Origin: Robertmurraya korlensis NBRC 107688
Lineage (GTDB): Bacteria > Bacillota > Bacilli > Bacillales > Cytobacillaceae
NCBI RefSeq assembly: GCF_001591645.1
Contig: NZ_BCVH01000009.1
Span: 1 to 64,000, forward strand
Length of the DNA stretch: 64,000 nucleotides
Reading direction: 5' to 3'
Under the pieces are notes generated by a model, which did not search any database, was not told the DNA's origin, and was given only the letters and a program-made list of their open reading frames with translations. Below are positions 34,714 to 44,225 of this stretch, one piece after another (position 1 is the first letter of the stretch; each line of letters opens with the position of its first letter). Both the position numbers and the translations under genes were made by a program.

Positions 34714-35572
34714 TTTAATTGCAATTGACTTAGATGGTACATTGTTAAGCCATGAAAATACAATAAGCTCAGAAAATATCAAGGCTTTAGATTATGCTCA
34801 TCAACAAGGGGTAATGATCGTGATTGCGACAGGGCGTTCTTATCACGATGTTAAGAATATACTTAATGAGTATAGCCTTCCCATTAATCCGTGGATTATT
34901 TCAGCCAATGGGTCAACTATTCATCATCCGAATGGTGAAAAAGTTCATTCCGTACCCATTGATAAAAAAACGGCAGAACCGATATTAAAATGGCTAGAGG
35001 ATGAAGGGTACTACTATGAAGTGTTTGCCGACAATCGACTACTTACTCCACAGCATGGTAGAGATATACTATCGAAGGAAGCTGATCGACTTAGAAAAGA
35101 AAATCCTTCTATTAAAGAAGAAGATATTGAACGAGCATTAGCCACTCAGTACAGTCAAACAGGATTTGAATTTGTATCCTCCTACCAAGACATTATTAGT
35201 TATGATGCGGATCTTTATAATATTCTTGCGTTTTCCTTTCATGATGAAAAATTAAATAGAGGAAAAGAGAATTTTAACGCTTTGGAAGGGTTGAATATCG
35301 TTTCATCAGGTAAACATAATTTCGAATTTATTCATGAAAATGCCTCCAAAGGGAAGGCTTTAGAAAAATTAGGAGAAATCATACAAATTCCACTTCTAAA
35401 AATGGCAGCAGTGGGAGATAATTACAATGATATATCCATGCTAACGATGGTAGGCAGAAGTGCTGCCATGGGGAATGCAGATGATGCAGTAAAAGAGAAG
35501 GCACATGAAGTAACTCTTGAAAATCACGAGCATGGAGTGGCTCATTTTATCTATCGTCTTCTAAAAAAATAG
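34706..35572 (+). CDS. Cof-type HAD sugar phosphatase
   Basis: A 288-residue HAD/IIB phosphatase. Motif I is IAIDLDGTLL, motif II IATGRSYHD, the cap spans about 85-200, the conserved Lys is in ENASKGKALEKL and motif IV is AVGDNYNDISML. GAGGGAAGAGGG-like purine runs precede ATG 34706; the frame opens earlier at 34685 but inside the DeoR-type gene. Coupling to that regulator suggests a role in removing an inhibitory or signalling sugar phosphate. The real substrate cannot be read from sequence. Confidence 0.85.
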   Translation: MTNLIAIDLDGTLLSHENTISSENIKALDYAHQQGVMIVIATGRSYHDVKNILNEYSLPINPWIISANGSTIHHPNGEKVHSVPIDKKTAEPILKWLEDEGYYYEVFADNRLLTPQHGRDILSKEADRLRKENPSIKEEDIERALATQYSQTGFEFVSSYQDIISYDADLYNILAFSFHDEKLNRGKENFNALEGLNIVSSGKHNFEFIHENASKGKALEKLGEIIQIPLLKMAAVGDNYNDISMLTMVGRSAAMGNADDAVKEKAHEVTLENHEHGVAHFIYRLLKK

Positions 35573-35622
35573 GTATCAATGGTTGGCGTAACTTGAAGGT
35601 AAGGCGTGACAACCTAGATATA

Positions 35623-35654
35623 AGGTCAACCATATCGGTTGGCCTATTTACTTT
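35623..35654 (+). terminator. Probable terminator of the DeoR/HAD operon
   Basis: A 9-bp AGGTCAACC/GGTTGGCCT stem (one G-T pair) with a 5-base loop; the following ATTTACTTT is a weak T tract. Confidence 0.55.
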
Positions 35655-35775
35655 CTAGGCGTCATTTGTAACTGGAAAGAAAAAGCGGTTCACATCAAGT
35701 AGGTTATACCCTATTTCCGGCAATACCTATGGTAAGATAATAGGATAGAGAAGGAACGACGAGGGAGGTTTTCTT

Positions 35776-38700
35776 ATGGCAGTTCATTTAGTTATCGGGA
35801 GATCTGGAACTGGAAAAACGCATTTTTGTTTGGAAGAGATAAGAGAGGAAATGCTTCAATCGCCAGTAGGAAATCCAATTGTTTACCTAGTACCTGACCA
35901 AATGACTTTTTCTTCTGAATATAAATTGATTACAACACCTAGGCTTGGGGGAATGATTCGAACTCAGGTTTTTAGTTTTTCAAGACTAGCGTGGCGAGTG
36001 TTGCAGGAGACAGGTGGAAATACTAGATACCACTTAAATAGTGTCGGTATTAATATGTTAATTCGAAAGATTGTTGAAGAGAGAAAAGCAGAATTAAAGC
36101 TTTTTAATCTTTCCGCTGATAAAAATGGGTTTATTGGGCAGCTTGAGCAAATGTTGGTTGAGTTTAAACGATATTTAGTTAGACCAGAAGAATTACTCAT
36201 TCAGCAGGAATCAGAGCAAATGAATAAAGTCCTTAAGGACAAATTACATGATTTAGAGCTGATTTATAAACATTTTGAAGATGCTCTTTTTGGTTCGTAC
36301 GTCGACTCCGAGGATTATTTCAAATTATTAGCTGAAAAAATTCCGTTATCAACTTATTTAAAAAACGCAGAAATATATATTGACGGGTTTTACAGTTTTA
36401 CACCTCAAGAATATTTTATTATTAGCCAACTCATGAAGCACTGCAAAAAAGTTACAATCACTCTTACATTAGATGAGCCCTATAATGAAAAATATCCAGA
36501 TGAATTGCATTTATTCCGCATGAATGCTGAGACCTGTCAAAGTCTTTATGAGATTGCTAGAGTAGAAAGATTAGAAATAAAAGAAACCATTTTATCTGAA
36601 CAAAAGAGATGGAAGCATCCATCGCTCAAGCATTTGGAAACATTTTTTGATACACGGCCAACAAATGTATATACAGGGGGAACTGCTGTCAGCATAGGAC
36701 AAGCGGTTAATCGTCGAGCGGAAATTGAAGGAATTGCACGCGAAATCCTCTCGCTAGTTCGAACAGAAAAATATAGATACAAAGACATTGCTATTATGAT
36801 GAGGAATGGTCATGAATATAAGGATTTAATTGAAACGGTTTTTGATGATTACGAGATTCCTTTTTTTGTGGATCAAAAACGTACGATGCTTCATCATCCA
36901 GTTATTGAACTTATTCGCTCTACACTTGAAGTGATTAATGGATACTGGCGGTATGAGCCAGTATTTCGAGCGGTGAAAACAGAACTTCTTTATCCCCTTC
37001 ATGTTGATCCTAATAAAATGCGAGAACAAATGGATCAGCTTGAGAACTTTGTCCTCGCATTCGGAATACAAGGGGATAAATGGACAAGGCGTGACCGTTG
37101 GGTATATCGCCGAATGAGGGGACTGGAATTAGAATCTGTAGCCCAAACCACTAAGGAAAAAGAACGTGAACAGAAGTTAAATGAGCTACGATTAATGATT
37201 TCAGCACCGATTCTTCGATTATCAAGAAGATTGAAAAAAGCTGAGAATGGAAGCAAATTAGCTGAGGCACTTTTTCTATATCTGGAGGAACTAGAGATAC
37301 CTGCAAAGCTTGAAAGATGGAAAATAGCTGAAGAAGAAAAGGGCGAATTAACGAAAGCAAGAGAGCATGACCAAGCGTGGAACGGGGTTATTGAGCTTCT
37401 TGATCAGTTCGTTGAAATGTTAGGTGATGAAAAAGTATCTTCGAAGCAATTTTTAACGATTTTGGATGCAGGGCTAGAATCACTGAAGTTCTCATTAGTG
37501 CCCCCTGCAATGGATCAAGTGCTAGGTGCAGATCTAGAAAAATCCCGTCTAACTGATGTAAAGGTTGCATTTATCATTGGGATAACTGAAGGTGTTCTTC
37601 CTGCAAAATTTTCGGAGGATGGAATATTTGCTGACGAGGATCGAGAACAGTTATTAGGAAATGGTTTAAAGATTGCTGCTAGCAGTAAAACTCGCTTATT
37701 AGATGAGGAGTTTATCGCCTATAAGGCATTTACGACTCCGTCTGAGCGGTTGTATGTTTCTTATCCATTAGCAAACTCTGAAGGAAAAGCGTTAATTGCC
37801 TCTCCATATATTAAAAGAATGGTTGATATGTTCCCTGATAGTGAAGCTCTATCATTCATGTCTGAACCTTCAGAACTTGGTGAATTAGAACAGCTTAAAT
37901 TTGTAGCACATGAAAATACAGCTCTTGCCTATTTAACTTCACAGCTGCAACTTAAGAAAAGAAATTACCCCATCTATGACTTATGGTGGGATGTGTATAA
38001 TTATTACCAATCGAAACCACATTTCCATAGAGATGTACGGAAGGTACTTTCCAGCTTAACGTATGAAAATCGGACAACCAAGCTATCCGAGGAGACCAGC
38101 AAGGAATTGTATGGAGAACAAATCCAATCTAGTGTAAGTAGAATGGAGATGTTCCATAGCTGCCCGTTTTCACATTTCTCTCAGCATGGGTTAAAGCTTA
38201 GAGAACGCCAAGTATTCAAGCTGGAAGCACCAGATATTGGAGAACTATTCCATGCGGCATTAAAGTATATTACCGAAACCATTATGGCAAGCAAGTTGTC
38301 ATGGTCCGATGTATCTAAGGATGAAATGGAACAGTTAGCAAAACAAGCAGTGGATGTACTTGCACCCAAGTTACAAAATGAAATTTTATTAAGCTCGAAT
38401 CGTCATCATTATATTAAAAGAAAGCTTGAACAAATTATTCAAAGGGCTTCGCTTATTCTGCGTGACCATGCCAAGGCAAGTGGGTTTGCTCCGGTAGGAC
38501 TGGAATTACCATTTGGACCTGCAGAACAGATAAAGCCTGCACCATTTACGCTGAAAAATGGGACAAAGATGGAGTTAGTGGGTCGAATTGACCGAGTAGA
38601 CAAGGCCTCCCATGACGGTGAAGTGTTCCTGCGAATTCTTGACTATAAATCCAGTGCAAAAGACATAAATGTAAACGAAGTCTATTATGGTCTGGCTCTC

Positions 38701-39282
38701 CAAATGCTTACGTATTTAGATATTATTATTTCAAACTCTGAATCTTTCATTGGATCCAAGGCTAGCCCTGCTGGTGTTGTTTATTTTCACGTGCATAATC
38801 CGATGATAAGCACGAGCAAAATGCTAACGTTAGATGAGATTGAAGCAGAGCTTTTCAAAAAATTTAAGATGAACGGTTTATTGTTAGGGGAAGAAAATGT
38901 AATCAAACTCATGGATCAAACATTGGAATCCGGCGAATCCACGATTATCTCAGCAGGGATTAAAAAAGACGGGTCACTAACGAAGAGGTCAAAAGTGGCA
39001 AGTAAGGAAGAATTTAATCAATTGCGATCGTATGTTAGAAGTATGTACGTGAAAACGGGAAACAGTATAGTCGATGGGGCTGTTCAAATCTCTCCTTATA
39101 AAATGAAGGAACAGACACCTTGTACCTTCTGTTCTTTCAAGTCTGTCTGTCAATTTGATGAATCATTACAGGATAATAAATACAGGGTGTTGAAGGTAGA
39201 AAATAAGGAAACTGTCGTAGAAAAAATGAGAAAGGAGAGTGTTGAAAATGGCGAGAATGAATCTGCCACCGAAGCCGAGTGA
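35776..39282 (+). CDS. addB: AddB subunit of the AddAB helicase-nuclease
   Basis: A 1168-residue subunit of the RecBCD-like enzyme that resects DNA double-strand ends and recognises Chi. The N-terminal ATP loop is GRSGTGKTH. The C-terminal nuclease has the ILDYKSS motif, and four Cys of the iron-sulfur staple are visible: one in FHSCPFSHF and three in TPCTFCSFKSVC. Length equals B. subtilis AddB (1166). GAGGGAGG precedes the ATG. It overlaps addA by 35 bases. The gene is complete. Confidence 0.95.
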   Translation: MAVHLVIGRSGTGKTHFCLEEIREEMLQSPVGNPIVYLVPDQMTFSSEYKLITTPRLGGMIRTQVFSFSRLAWRVLQETGGNTRYHLNSVGINMLIRKIVEERKAELKLFNLSADKNGFIGQLEQMLVEFKRYLVRPEELLIQQESEQMNKVLKDKLHDLELIYKHFEDALFGSYVDSEDYFKLLAEKIPLSTYLKNAEIYIDGFYSFTPQEYFIISQLMKHCKKVTITLTLDEPYNEKYPDELHLFRMNAETCQSLYEIARVERLEIKETILSEQKRWKHPSLKHLETFFDTRPTNVYTGGTAVSIGQAVNRRAEIEGIAREILSLVRTEKYRYKDIAIMMRNGHEYKDLIETVFDDYEIPFFVDQKRTMLHHPVIELIRSTLEVINGYWRYEPVFRAVKTELLYPLHVDPNKMREQMDQLENFVLAFGIQGDKWTRRDRWVYRRMRGLELESVAQTTKEKEREQKLNELRLMISAPILRLSRRLKKAENGSKLAEALFLYLEELEIPAKLERWKIAEEEKGELTKAREHDQAWNGVIELLDQFVEMLGDEKVSSKQFLTILDAGLESLKFSLVPPAMDQVLGADLEKSRLTDVKVAFIIGITEGVLPAKFSEDGIFADEDREQLLGNGLKIAASSKTRLLDEEFIAYKAFTTPSERLYVSYPLANSEGKALIASPYIKRMVDMFPDSEALSFMSEPSELGELEQLKFVAHENTALAYLTSQLQLKKRNYPIYDLWWDVYNYYQSKPHFHRDVRKVLSSLTYENRTTKLSEETSKELYGEQIQSSVSRMEMFHSCPFSHFSQHGLKLRERQVFKLEAPDIGELFHAALKYITETIMASKLSWSDVSKDEMEQLAKQAVDVLAPKLQNEILLSSNRHHYIKRKLEQIIQRASLILRDHAKASGFAPVGLELPFGPAEQIKPAPFTLKNGTKMELVGRIDRVDKASHDGEVFLRILDYKSSAKDINVNEVYYGLALQMLTYLDIIISNSESFIGSKASPAGVVYFHVHNPMISTSKMLTLDEIEAELFKKFKMNGLLLGEENVIKLMDQTLESGESTIISAGIKKDGSLTKRSKVASKEEFNQLRSYVRSMYVKTGNSIVDGAVQISPYKMKEQTPCTFCSFKSVCQFDESLQDNKYRVLKVENKETVVEKMRKESVENGENESATEAE

Positions 39283-42200
39283 TGTGAGCTGGACAGATGA
39301 TCAATGGAAAGCAATTGTTGCAAACGGACAAGATATATTAGTTGCGGCAGCAGCAGGGTCTGGAAAAACAGCTGTTCTTGTAGAGAGAATGATCAAGAAA
39401 ATTGTTTCTGAAGATCACCCAATGGACGTTGATGAGATGCTTGTCGTTACCTTTACAAATGCCTCTGCAGCAGAAATGAAGCATCGTATGGGAGAGGCAC
39501 TTGAGAAGGCGATTGATGAAAATCCCACATCTAGGCACCTGAGAAAACAACTAAGTCTATTAAATAAGGCAAGCATATCAACTCTCCATTCTTTTTGTTT
39601 AGAGGTGATTAGGAAATTTTATTATAAAATTGAAGTGGACCCCGGTTTTAGAATAGCCGATGAAACGGAAGCACAGCTCTTGAGAGATGAGGTACTAGAT
39701 ACATTATTTGAAGAAGAGTATGGGTTGGAAGCTAATACTGAATTTTTTGATTTAGTTGATATGTTTTCAAATGACCGAAGTGATGCTGCGCTTCAAGTTA
39801 TTATTCGAGAACTTTATGACTTTGCACGCTCAAATCCTTCGACAAAGTCGTATCTACAATCAATTATTGATATGTATGATGTAAATGAAGCAACAACGAT
39901 TGAATCGTTGCCGTTTTATCCAACTCTTATATTCGACATTCGCCTCCAGCTTCAAGGTGCTAGAGGGTTATTTGAGGCTGCCCTTGATTTAACGAAGCTT
40001 CCGGAAGGACCAAGTCCTCGAGCAGAAAATTTTACAGATGATATAAGAATTATTGATCGGCTACTTGAAGCGAGTAACCATTCGTGGGAAGAATTGTATA
40101 ATACACTTCTCAGTGAATCGTTTTCTAAGCTTAAGACCTGTAAAAAAACAGATTATGATGAAGTACTAATTGAAAAATCTCAAAAACTTAGAGACAAAGG
40201 AAAGAAAATGGTTCAAGCGATTCAAGCGGAATTATTTTCAAGAAAACCACAAAGCTTCATTCATGATATGAAACAAATGAAGCCTTATATTCAAACACTA
40301 GTAAGACTTGTTGAGGAATTTGCTAATAGATTTGACTCTATTAAGAGGGAAAAAGGATTAGTTGACTTTGCTGATTTAGAGCATTATTGCCTTCAGATTT
40401 TATCCGATTCAGAAGAGAGTACGGATCATGACTTCAAACCCTCTGAGGAAGCACTATCCTATCGTCGTCAATTTAAAGAAGTGCTTGTGGATGAATACCA
40501 AGACACAAACATGGTTCAGGAAGCAATATTAAACTTAGTTACAAAGGATGAAGAAAAGACAGGGAATTTGTTTATGGTGGGAGATGTAAAGCAATCGATT
40601 TATCGCTTCCGCTTAGCTGAACCAAATTTATTTTTAGGAAAATACAATCGTTTTACCTCACATGGTGACGACTCAGGACTTCGAATTGATTTAGCTCGAA
40701 ATTTCCGGAGCCGCAAGGAAGTGCTTCATGGAACAAACTATTTGTTTAAGCAAATCATGGGCGTTTTGGTTGGGGAAATTACCTATGATGAAACAGCGGA
40801 ATTAATTAATGGAGCGTCATACCCAGAGGAAGCTGTCCCGGTTGAGTTGTTTATCATCAATAGCGACGGAAAAGAGGACCCTCCAAATGAAGAAGGGGAA
40901 AGTGAGATTCAAGGGGATTCTTTTGATGAAGAAGAACTAGCACAATCTCAGCTTGAAGCAAAACTAATTGCAAGTAAAATACATGGTCTAATTCAAGGGA
41001 GAAAGCCGGTTTATAATCCAAAAACAAAAAGCTCTAGACAAGCTTCATATAAAGATATCGTCATATTGCTCAGATCCATGACTTGGGCTCCACAAATTAT
41101 GGAGGAATTAAAGGACCAGGGAATTCCCGTTTATGCGAATCTATCATCAGGTTATTTTGAAGCAACAGAAGTAGTGATCATGATGTCACTATTAAATGTT
41201 ATTGATAATCCATATCAGGATATCCCACTTGCTTCTGTCCTGCGCTCTCCTATCGTTGGTCTAACAGAAGAAGACCTCGCACATATCCGAATGGAGGACC
41301 GAAGTGGTTCGTATTACGAAGCTCTCAAAGCCTTTTATCGAAAAGCTCCAACAGAAGCAACGGAAGAGGCTCATGAGAAAATCGTTCCGTTTATGGAGAA
41401 TCTATCGAAATGGAGGGCTTCTGCTAGACAAGGTGCTTTATCAGAGTTACTTTGGCAGTTATTCCGTGAAACAGGATTCTTTGACTTCGTAGGTGGATTA
41501 CCTGGGGGGAAACAACGTCAAGCAAATTTACGTGCTCTGTACGACCGAGCTCGTCAATATGAGGAAACATCCTTCCGTGGGTTGTTCCGCTTTCTTCGGT
41601 TTATTGAACGCATGAGAGAACGTGGGGACGACCTTGGCGCTGCTCGCGCACTGGGGGAAAGTGAAGATGTTGTTCGGATCATGACTATTCACAGCAGTAA
41701 AGGATTAGAATTCCCAGTTGTATTTGTTGCTGGATTAGGCCGTCAGTTCAATATGATGGATATAAGGAAATCCTATATGCTCGACAAGGAGCTCGGCTTT
41801 TCTGCCAGATATGTCGACCCTAAAAAGAGAATATCTTATCCATCGTTACCGCAGCTTGCTTTTAAACGGAAAAAGCGGCTTGAGATGCTGGCCGAAGAAA
41901 TGCGTGTTTTATATGTAGCATTAACCCGTGCAAAAGAGTACTTATATTTGATTGGAACGGTAAAGGATGCAGACAAGAAGCTTGAGGATTGGGGGAAATT
42001 CTCAACTCACTCGGAATGGCTACTAAAAGAGTACGACCGTCAATCAGCGAAGGGCTACTTAGACTGGATTGGACCATCTCTAATAAGACATCAAGATTGT
42101 CTGGAGTTACGAAATGGAAAGGATATCGGACAACACGTTCCAGCGGAGATCTCAAACCATTCATCGTGCTGGAAGATAGAAATCGTTGATGGAGTCCAAT

Positions 42201-43021
42201 TAGCTTCTTTGAAGGAAATGTTAGAAGAAGAAAAGGACAGCTTATTGGATCTTGTGATTGATGGGAAGGAGCTTCCAGTCAAATCGGAGCGAAACGAACA
42301 AGTTCTATCACAATTGAATTTCAAGTATGAATATTTTGCACCATCGGTTCATCGTTCTAAGCAATCTGTCTCAGAGGTGAAAAGGCAAAGAGAATTGCAG
42401 GATGAAGAGAGTGCGACAGACATGCAAAGCAAATTCCGAAAACCACTAATGAACCGTCCACGTTTTATGCAAGAGAAATCCTTAACACCAGCGGAACGAG
42501 GAACAGCTATGCATGCAGTAATGCAGCAGATAGATGTAAATAAACCAATTACAAATGATAGTATTAACAGTCAATTAAATGATATGGTTCAGCATGAACT
42601 GTTAACACTTGAGCAGCTTGAGGTAATAGATGTTGATCAGATTGTGCAATTTTTTGAATCGGCACTTGGTTCTAGACTACTAAGTGCAAACACTGTTCTA
42701 CGTGAAATTCCATTCAGTTTATCTCTTCCAGCTAGTGAAGTGTATGTTAATTGGAAGGGAGAGGAGGAGGCGGTTCTCCTTCAAGGTATCATAGATTGTG
42801 TCTTTGAAGATGAGAAAGGTCTTGTCTTACTTGATTTTAAGACGGATGGAATTCATGATCGATACAAAGGTGGCTTTGAAGAGGCGAAATCGATTCTTGA
42901 AGAGCGATACAAAGTCCAGATTGAGTTATATAAAAAAGCATTAGAGGAAATTTGGAAGAAGACAGTGAATGAGTCGTATTTATTCTTCTTCGACGGTGCA
43001 CATATCATGAAAATGGATTAA
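39248..43021 (+). CDS. addA: AddA helicase-nuclease subunit
   Basis: A 1257-residue UvrD/Rep-type 3'-5' helicase with a C-terminal nuclease, the motor of AddAB. Visible motifs in order: AAAGSGKTAVLVERM (I), VTFTNASAAEM (Ia), DEYQDTN (II), GDVKQSIYRFR (III), ARNFRSR (IV), TIHSSKGLEFPVVFVAG (V), RVLYVALTRAKEYLYL (VI) and the nuclease LLDFKTD. Several starts are in frame; ATG 39248 lies at the best distance from AAAGGAG, while B. subtilis AddA aligns from ATG 39257. Translation is coupled to addB. Confidence 0.95.
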   Translation: MARMNLPPKPSDVSWTDDQWKAIVANGQDILVAAAAGSGKTAVLVERMIKKIVSEDHPMDVDEMLVVTFTNASAAEMKHRMGEALEKAIDENPTSRHLRKQLSLLNKASISTLHSFCLEVIRKFYYKIEVDPGFRIADETEAQLLRDEVLDTLFEEEYGLEANTEFFDLVDMFSNDRSDAALQVIIRELYDFARSNPSTKSYLQSIIDMYDVNEATTIESLPFYPTLIFDIRLQLQGARGLFEAALDLTKLPEGPSPRAENFTDDIRIIDRLLEASNHSWEELYNTLLSESFSKLKTCKKTDYDEVLIEKSQKLRDKGKKMVQAIQAELFSRKPQSFIHDMKQMKPYIQTLVRLVEEFANRFDSIKREKGLVDFADLEHYCLQILSDSEESTDHDFKPSEEALSYRRQFKEVLVDEYQDTNMVQEAILNLVTKDEEKTGNLFMVGDVKQSIYRFRLAEPNLFLGKYNRFTSHGDDSGLRIDLARNFRSRKEVLHGTNYLFKQIMGVLVGEITYDETAELINGASYPEEAVPVELFIINSDGKEDPPNEEGESEIQGDSFDEEELAQSQLEAKLIASKIHGLIQGRKPVYNPKTKSSRQASYKDIVILLRSMTWAPQIMEELKDQGIPVYANLSSGYFEATEVVIMMSLLNVIDNPYQDIPLASVLRSPIVGLTEEDLAHIRMEDRSGSYYEALKAFYRKAPTEATEEAHEKIVPFMENLSKWRASARQGALSELLWQLFRETGFFDFVGGLPGGKQRQANLRALYDRARQYEETSFRGLFRFLRFIERMRERGDDLGAARALGESEDVVRIMTIHSSKGLEFPVVFVAGLGRQFNMMDIRKSYMLDKELGFSARYVDPKKRISYPSLPQLAFKRKKRLEMLAEEMRVLYVALTRAKEYLYLIGTVKDADKKLEDWGKFSTHSEWLLKEYDRQSAKGYLDWIGPSLIRHQDCLELRNGKDIGQHVPAEISNHSSCWKIEIVDGVQLASLKEMLEEEKDSLLDLVIDGKELPVKSERNEQVLSQLNFKYEYFAPSVHRSKQSVSEVKRQRELQDEESATDMQSKFRKPLMNRPRFMQEKSLTPAERGTAMHAVMQQIDVNKPITNDSINSQLNDMVQHELLTLEQLEVIDVDQIVQFFESALGSRLLSANTVLREIPFSLSLPASEVYVNWKGEEEAVLLQGIIDCVFEDEKGLVLLDFKTDGIHDRYKGGFEEAKSILEERYKVQIELYKKALEEIWKKTVNESYLFFFDGAHIMKMD

Positions 43022-43027
43022 ATATGT

Positions 43028-43065
43028 AGTCAGCAGGAGATATTACTCTTGCTGGCTATTCTTTT
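43028..43065 (+). terminator. Hairpin between addA and hlpB
   Basis: A 12-bp AGTCAGCAGGAG/CTCTTGCTGGCT stem (G-T pairs) followed by ATTCTTTT. It is either a partial terminator or an attenuator, since hlpB starts only 14 bases later. Confidence 0.6.
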
Positions 43066-43078
43066 AGGAGGGAAGGCT

Positions 43079-43390
43079 ATGGGGAAGAAACAAACACTTC
43101 TAGGGGATTGTGAGCTTTGCTATCGGACAAATGTGGAAATCACCATCCATCACTTAACACCGAAAGAGCTGGGGGGTACGTTTTTACCGACGGCCAAGCT
43201 ATGTTTACCCTGTCATAAGCAAATCCATGCTATATATACAAATGAGGAATTAGCTACTCGAATGAACACAATAGAACGTTTACGGGATGATGATACGATA
43301 AAGAAGTTTGTCCGCTGGATTCAAAAACAGCCTTCTACAAAGCTAATCAGTGTAACGAAATCAAAGGAAAGAAGACAAAAAAAGAGGTGA
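43079..43390 (+). CDS. hlpB: HNH-like DNA repair protein HlpB (YisB)
   Basis: A 103-residue HNH-type protein. The zinc Cys pairs are CELC and CLPC, with the His pair IHHLTPKELGG as first H and the final CHKQIH as last, giving the HNH/McrA layout. B. subtilis HlpB (YisB) has the same size and lies at the end of addBA-sbcDC-hlpB. The tail is Lys/Arg-rich. ATG 43079 follows TTAGGAGGGAAGG; the frame is open to 43049, but that start has no ribosome binding site. Here it follows addA directly: sbcD and sbcC are missing. Confidence 0.85.
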   Translation: MGKKQTLLGDCELCYRTNVEITIHHLTPKELGGTFLPTAKLCLPCHKQIHAIYTNEELATRMNTIERLRDDDTIKKFVRWIQKQPSTKLISVTKSKERRQKKR

Positions 43391-43404
43391 AACGGGTGTC
43401 TCAC

Positions 43405-43623
43405 CTAATTATTTCCAAGTGTTGGCTGGTCAATCAAATTCGTATCTAACACATTGCTTGCTGATACTCCGTTATTCGTTATGACTAATCCGCCTGTATT
43501 GGCAGCACCAGCACCAGTGACAGATTTAGAATTACTTTTTGGTGAAATATAGAGAGAATCACCAAATTGGACGATCCCTCCACTTACAGTTGTAATTTGA
43601 ACGGGGCCAATAATTGCCGGCAT
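43405..43623 (-). CDS. gerPF: Spore germination protein GerPF
   Basis: A 72-residue protein, last gene of the gerP operon. GPVQITTVSGGIVQFGDSLYISPK is the GerPA/PF pattern, and GAGAANTGGLVITNNGVSASN follows. GerP proteins help germinants pass the spore coat. The start ATG 43623 has AAAGGAT 8 bases upstream; an ATG three codons earlier touches that site. It is convergent with hlpB, 14 bases apart. Confidence 0.92.
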   Translation of the reverse strand: MPAIIGPVQITTVSGGIVQFGDSLYISPKSNSKSVTGAGAANTGGLVITNNGVSASNVLDTNLIDQPTLGNN

Positions 43624-43662
43624 GAAAAACATCCTTTTTTAAAAATTTTCAACCAGTCAGTT

Positions 43663-44037
43663 TCAAGTACTTCTTGGTAAGAGCTGACGAATATGTTTGA
43701 TTCGCGCTTCCATATTGATTGTTTTTGTGTTTCCAACATGAAGAATGGAGGAGGAAGAAAAGGCAATAACATTTATAGAGTTCACATGAATCATTGGGTT
43801 TTGATGAAAGGAGGAAATCATTATTTCCTCTTTATCTGGAGGAATCACAATCGGGCGTCGAAAGATAGGATATTTAAAAAAATCCTCCTCATCCCCTATA
43901 AATAACTGCTTTTCCCGTTGAACAGCTATTGCTCTATTTAGACCATTAATGATACTAGAATCTCCTAGTTGAATGACAGATGAAAGAGCTGCATTGGTAA
44001 TCTTTATATTCTTAACCGAGCTTGAGCGTTGAAGCAT
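43663..44037 (-). CDS. gerPE: Spore germination protein GerPE
   Basis: A 124-residue member of the gerP operon. VKNIKITNAALSSVIQLGDS opens the protein, and VNSINVIAFSSSSILHVGNT repeats the same pattern near the C-terminus; the SSS-I-x-(I/V)G core is shared with GerPA, PB, PD and PF, showing that these small proteins are related. The start lies 2 bases past the gerPD stop. Confidence 0.9.
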   Translation of the reverse strand: MLQRSSSVKNIKITNAALSSVIQLGDSSIINGLNRAIAVQREKQLFIGDEEDFFKYPIFRRPIVIPPDKEEIMISSFHQNPMIHVNSINVIAFSSSSILHVGNTKTINMEARIKHIRQLLPRST

Positions 44038-44039
44038 TG

Positions 44040-44225
44040 CTACCTACCTTCCACTGCTAAAGGAACAAAAGGTCCAATAATGAGGGACTCAGCAGGAGTA
44101 TCAAACGCTGACACGAGTTGGATGATTTCGGCATCCCCTACCATCATTATAGAAGAACTAGATACACCGATTACACGGATATCTCCAACGTGTAAGTCAC
44201 GATTGTATACTTGAAAATTCATCAT
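44040..44225 (-). CDS. gerPD: Spore germination protein GerPD
   Basis: A 61-residue protein. LHVGDIRVIGVSSSSIMMVGDAEIIQL and the C-terminal ESLIIGPFVPL are GerPD hallmarks. Two adjacent ATG codons (44225 and 44222) could start it; the first overlaps the gerPC stop by 4 bases. It is likely needed with the other GerP proteins for coat permeability to nutrients. Confidence 0.92.
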   Translation of the reverse strand: MMNFQVYNRDLHVGDIRVIGVSSSSIMMVGDAEIIQLVSAFDTPAESLIIGPFVPLAVEGR

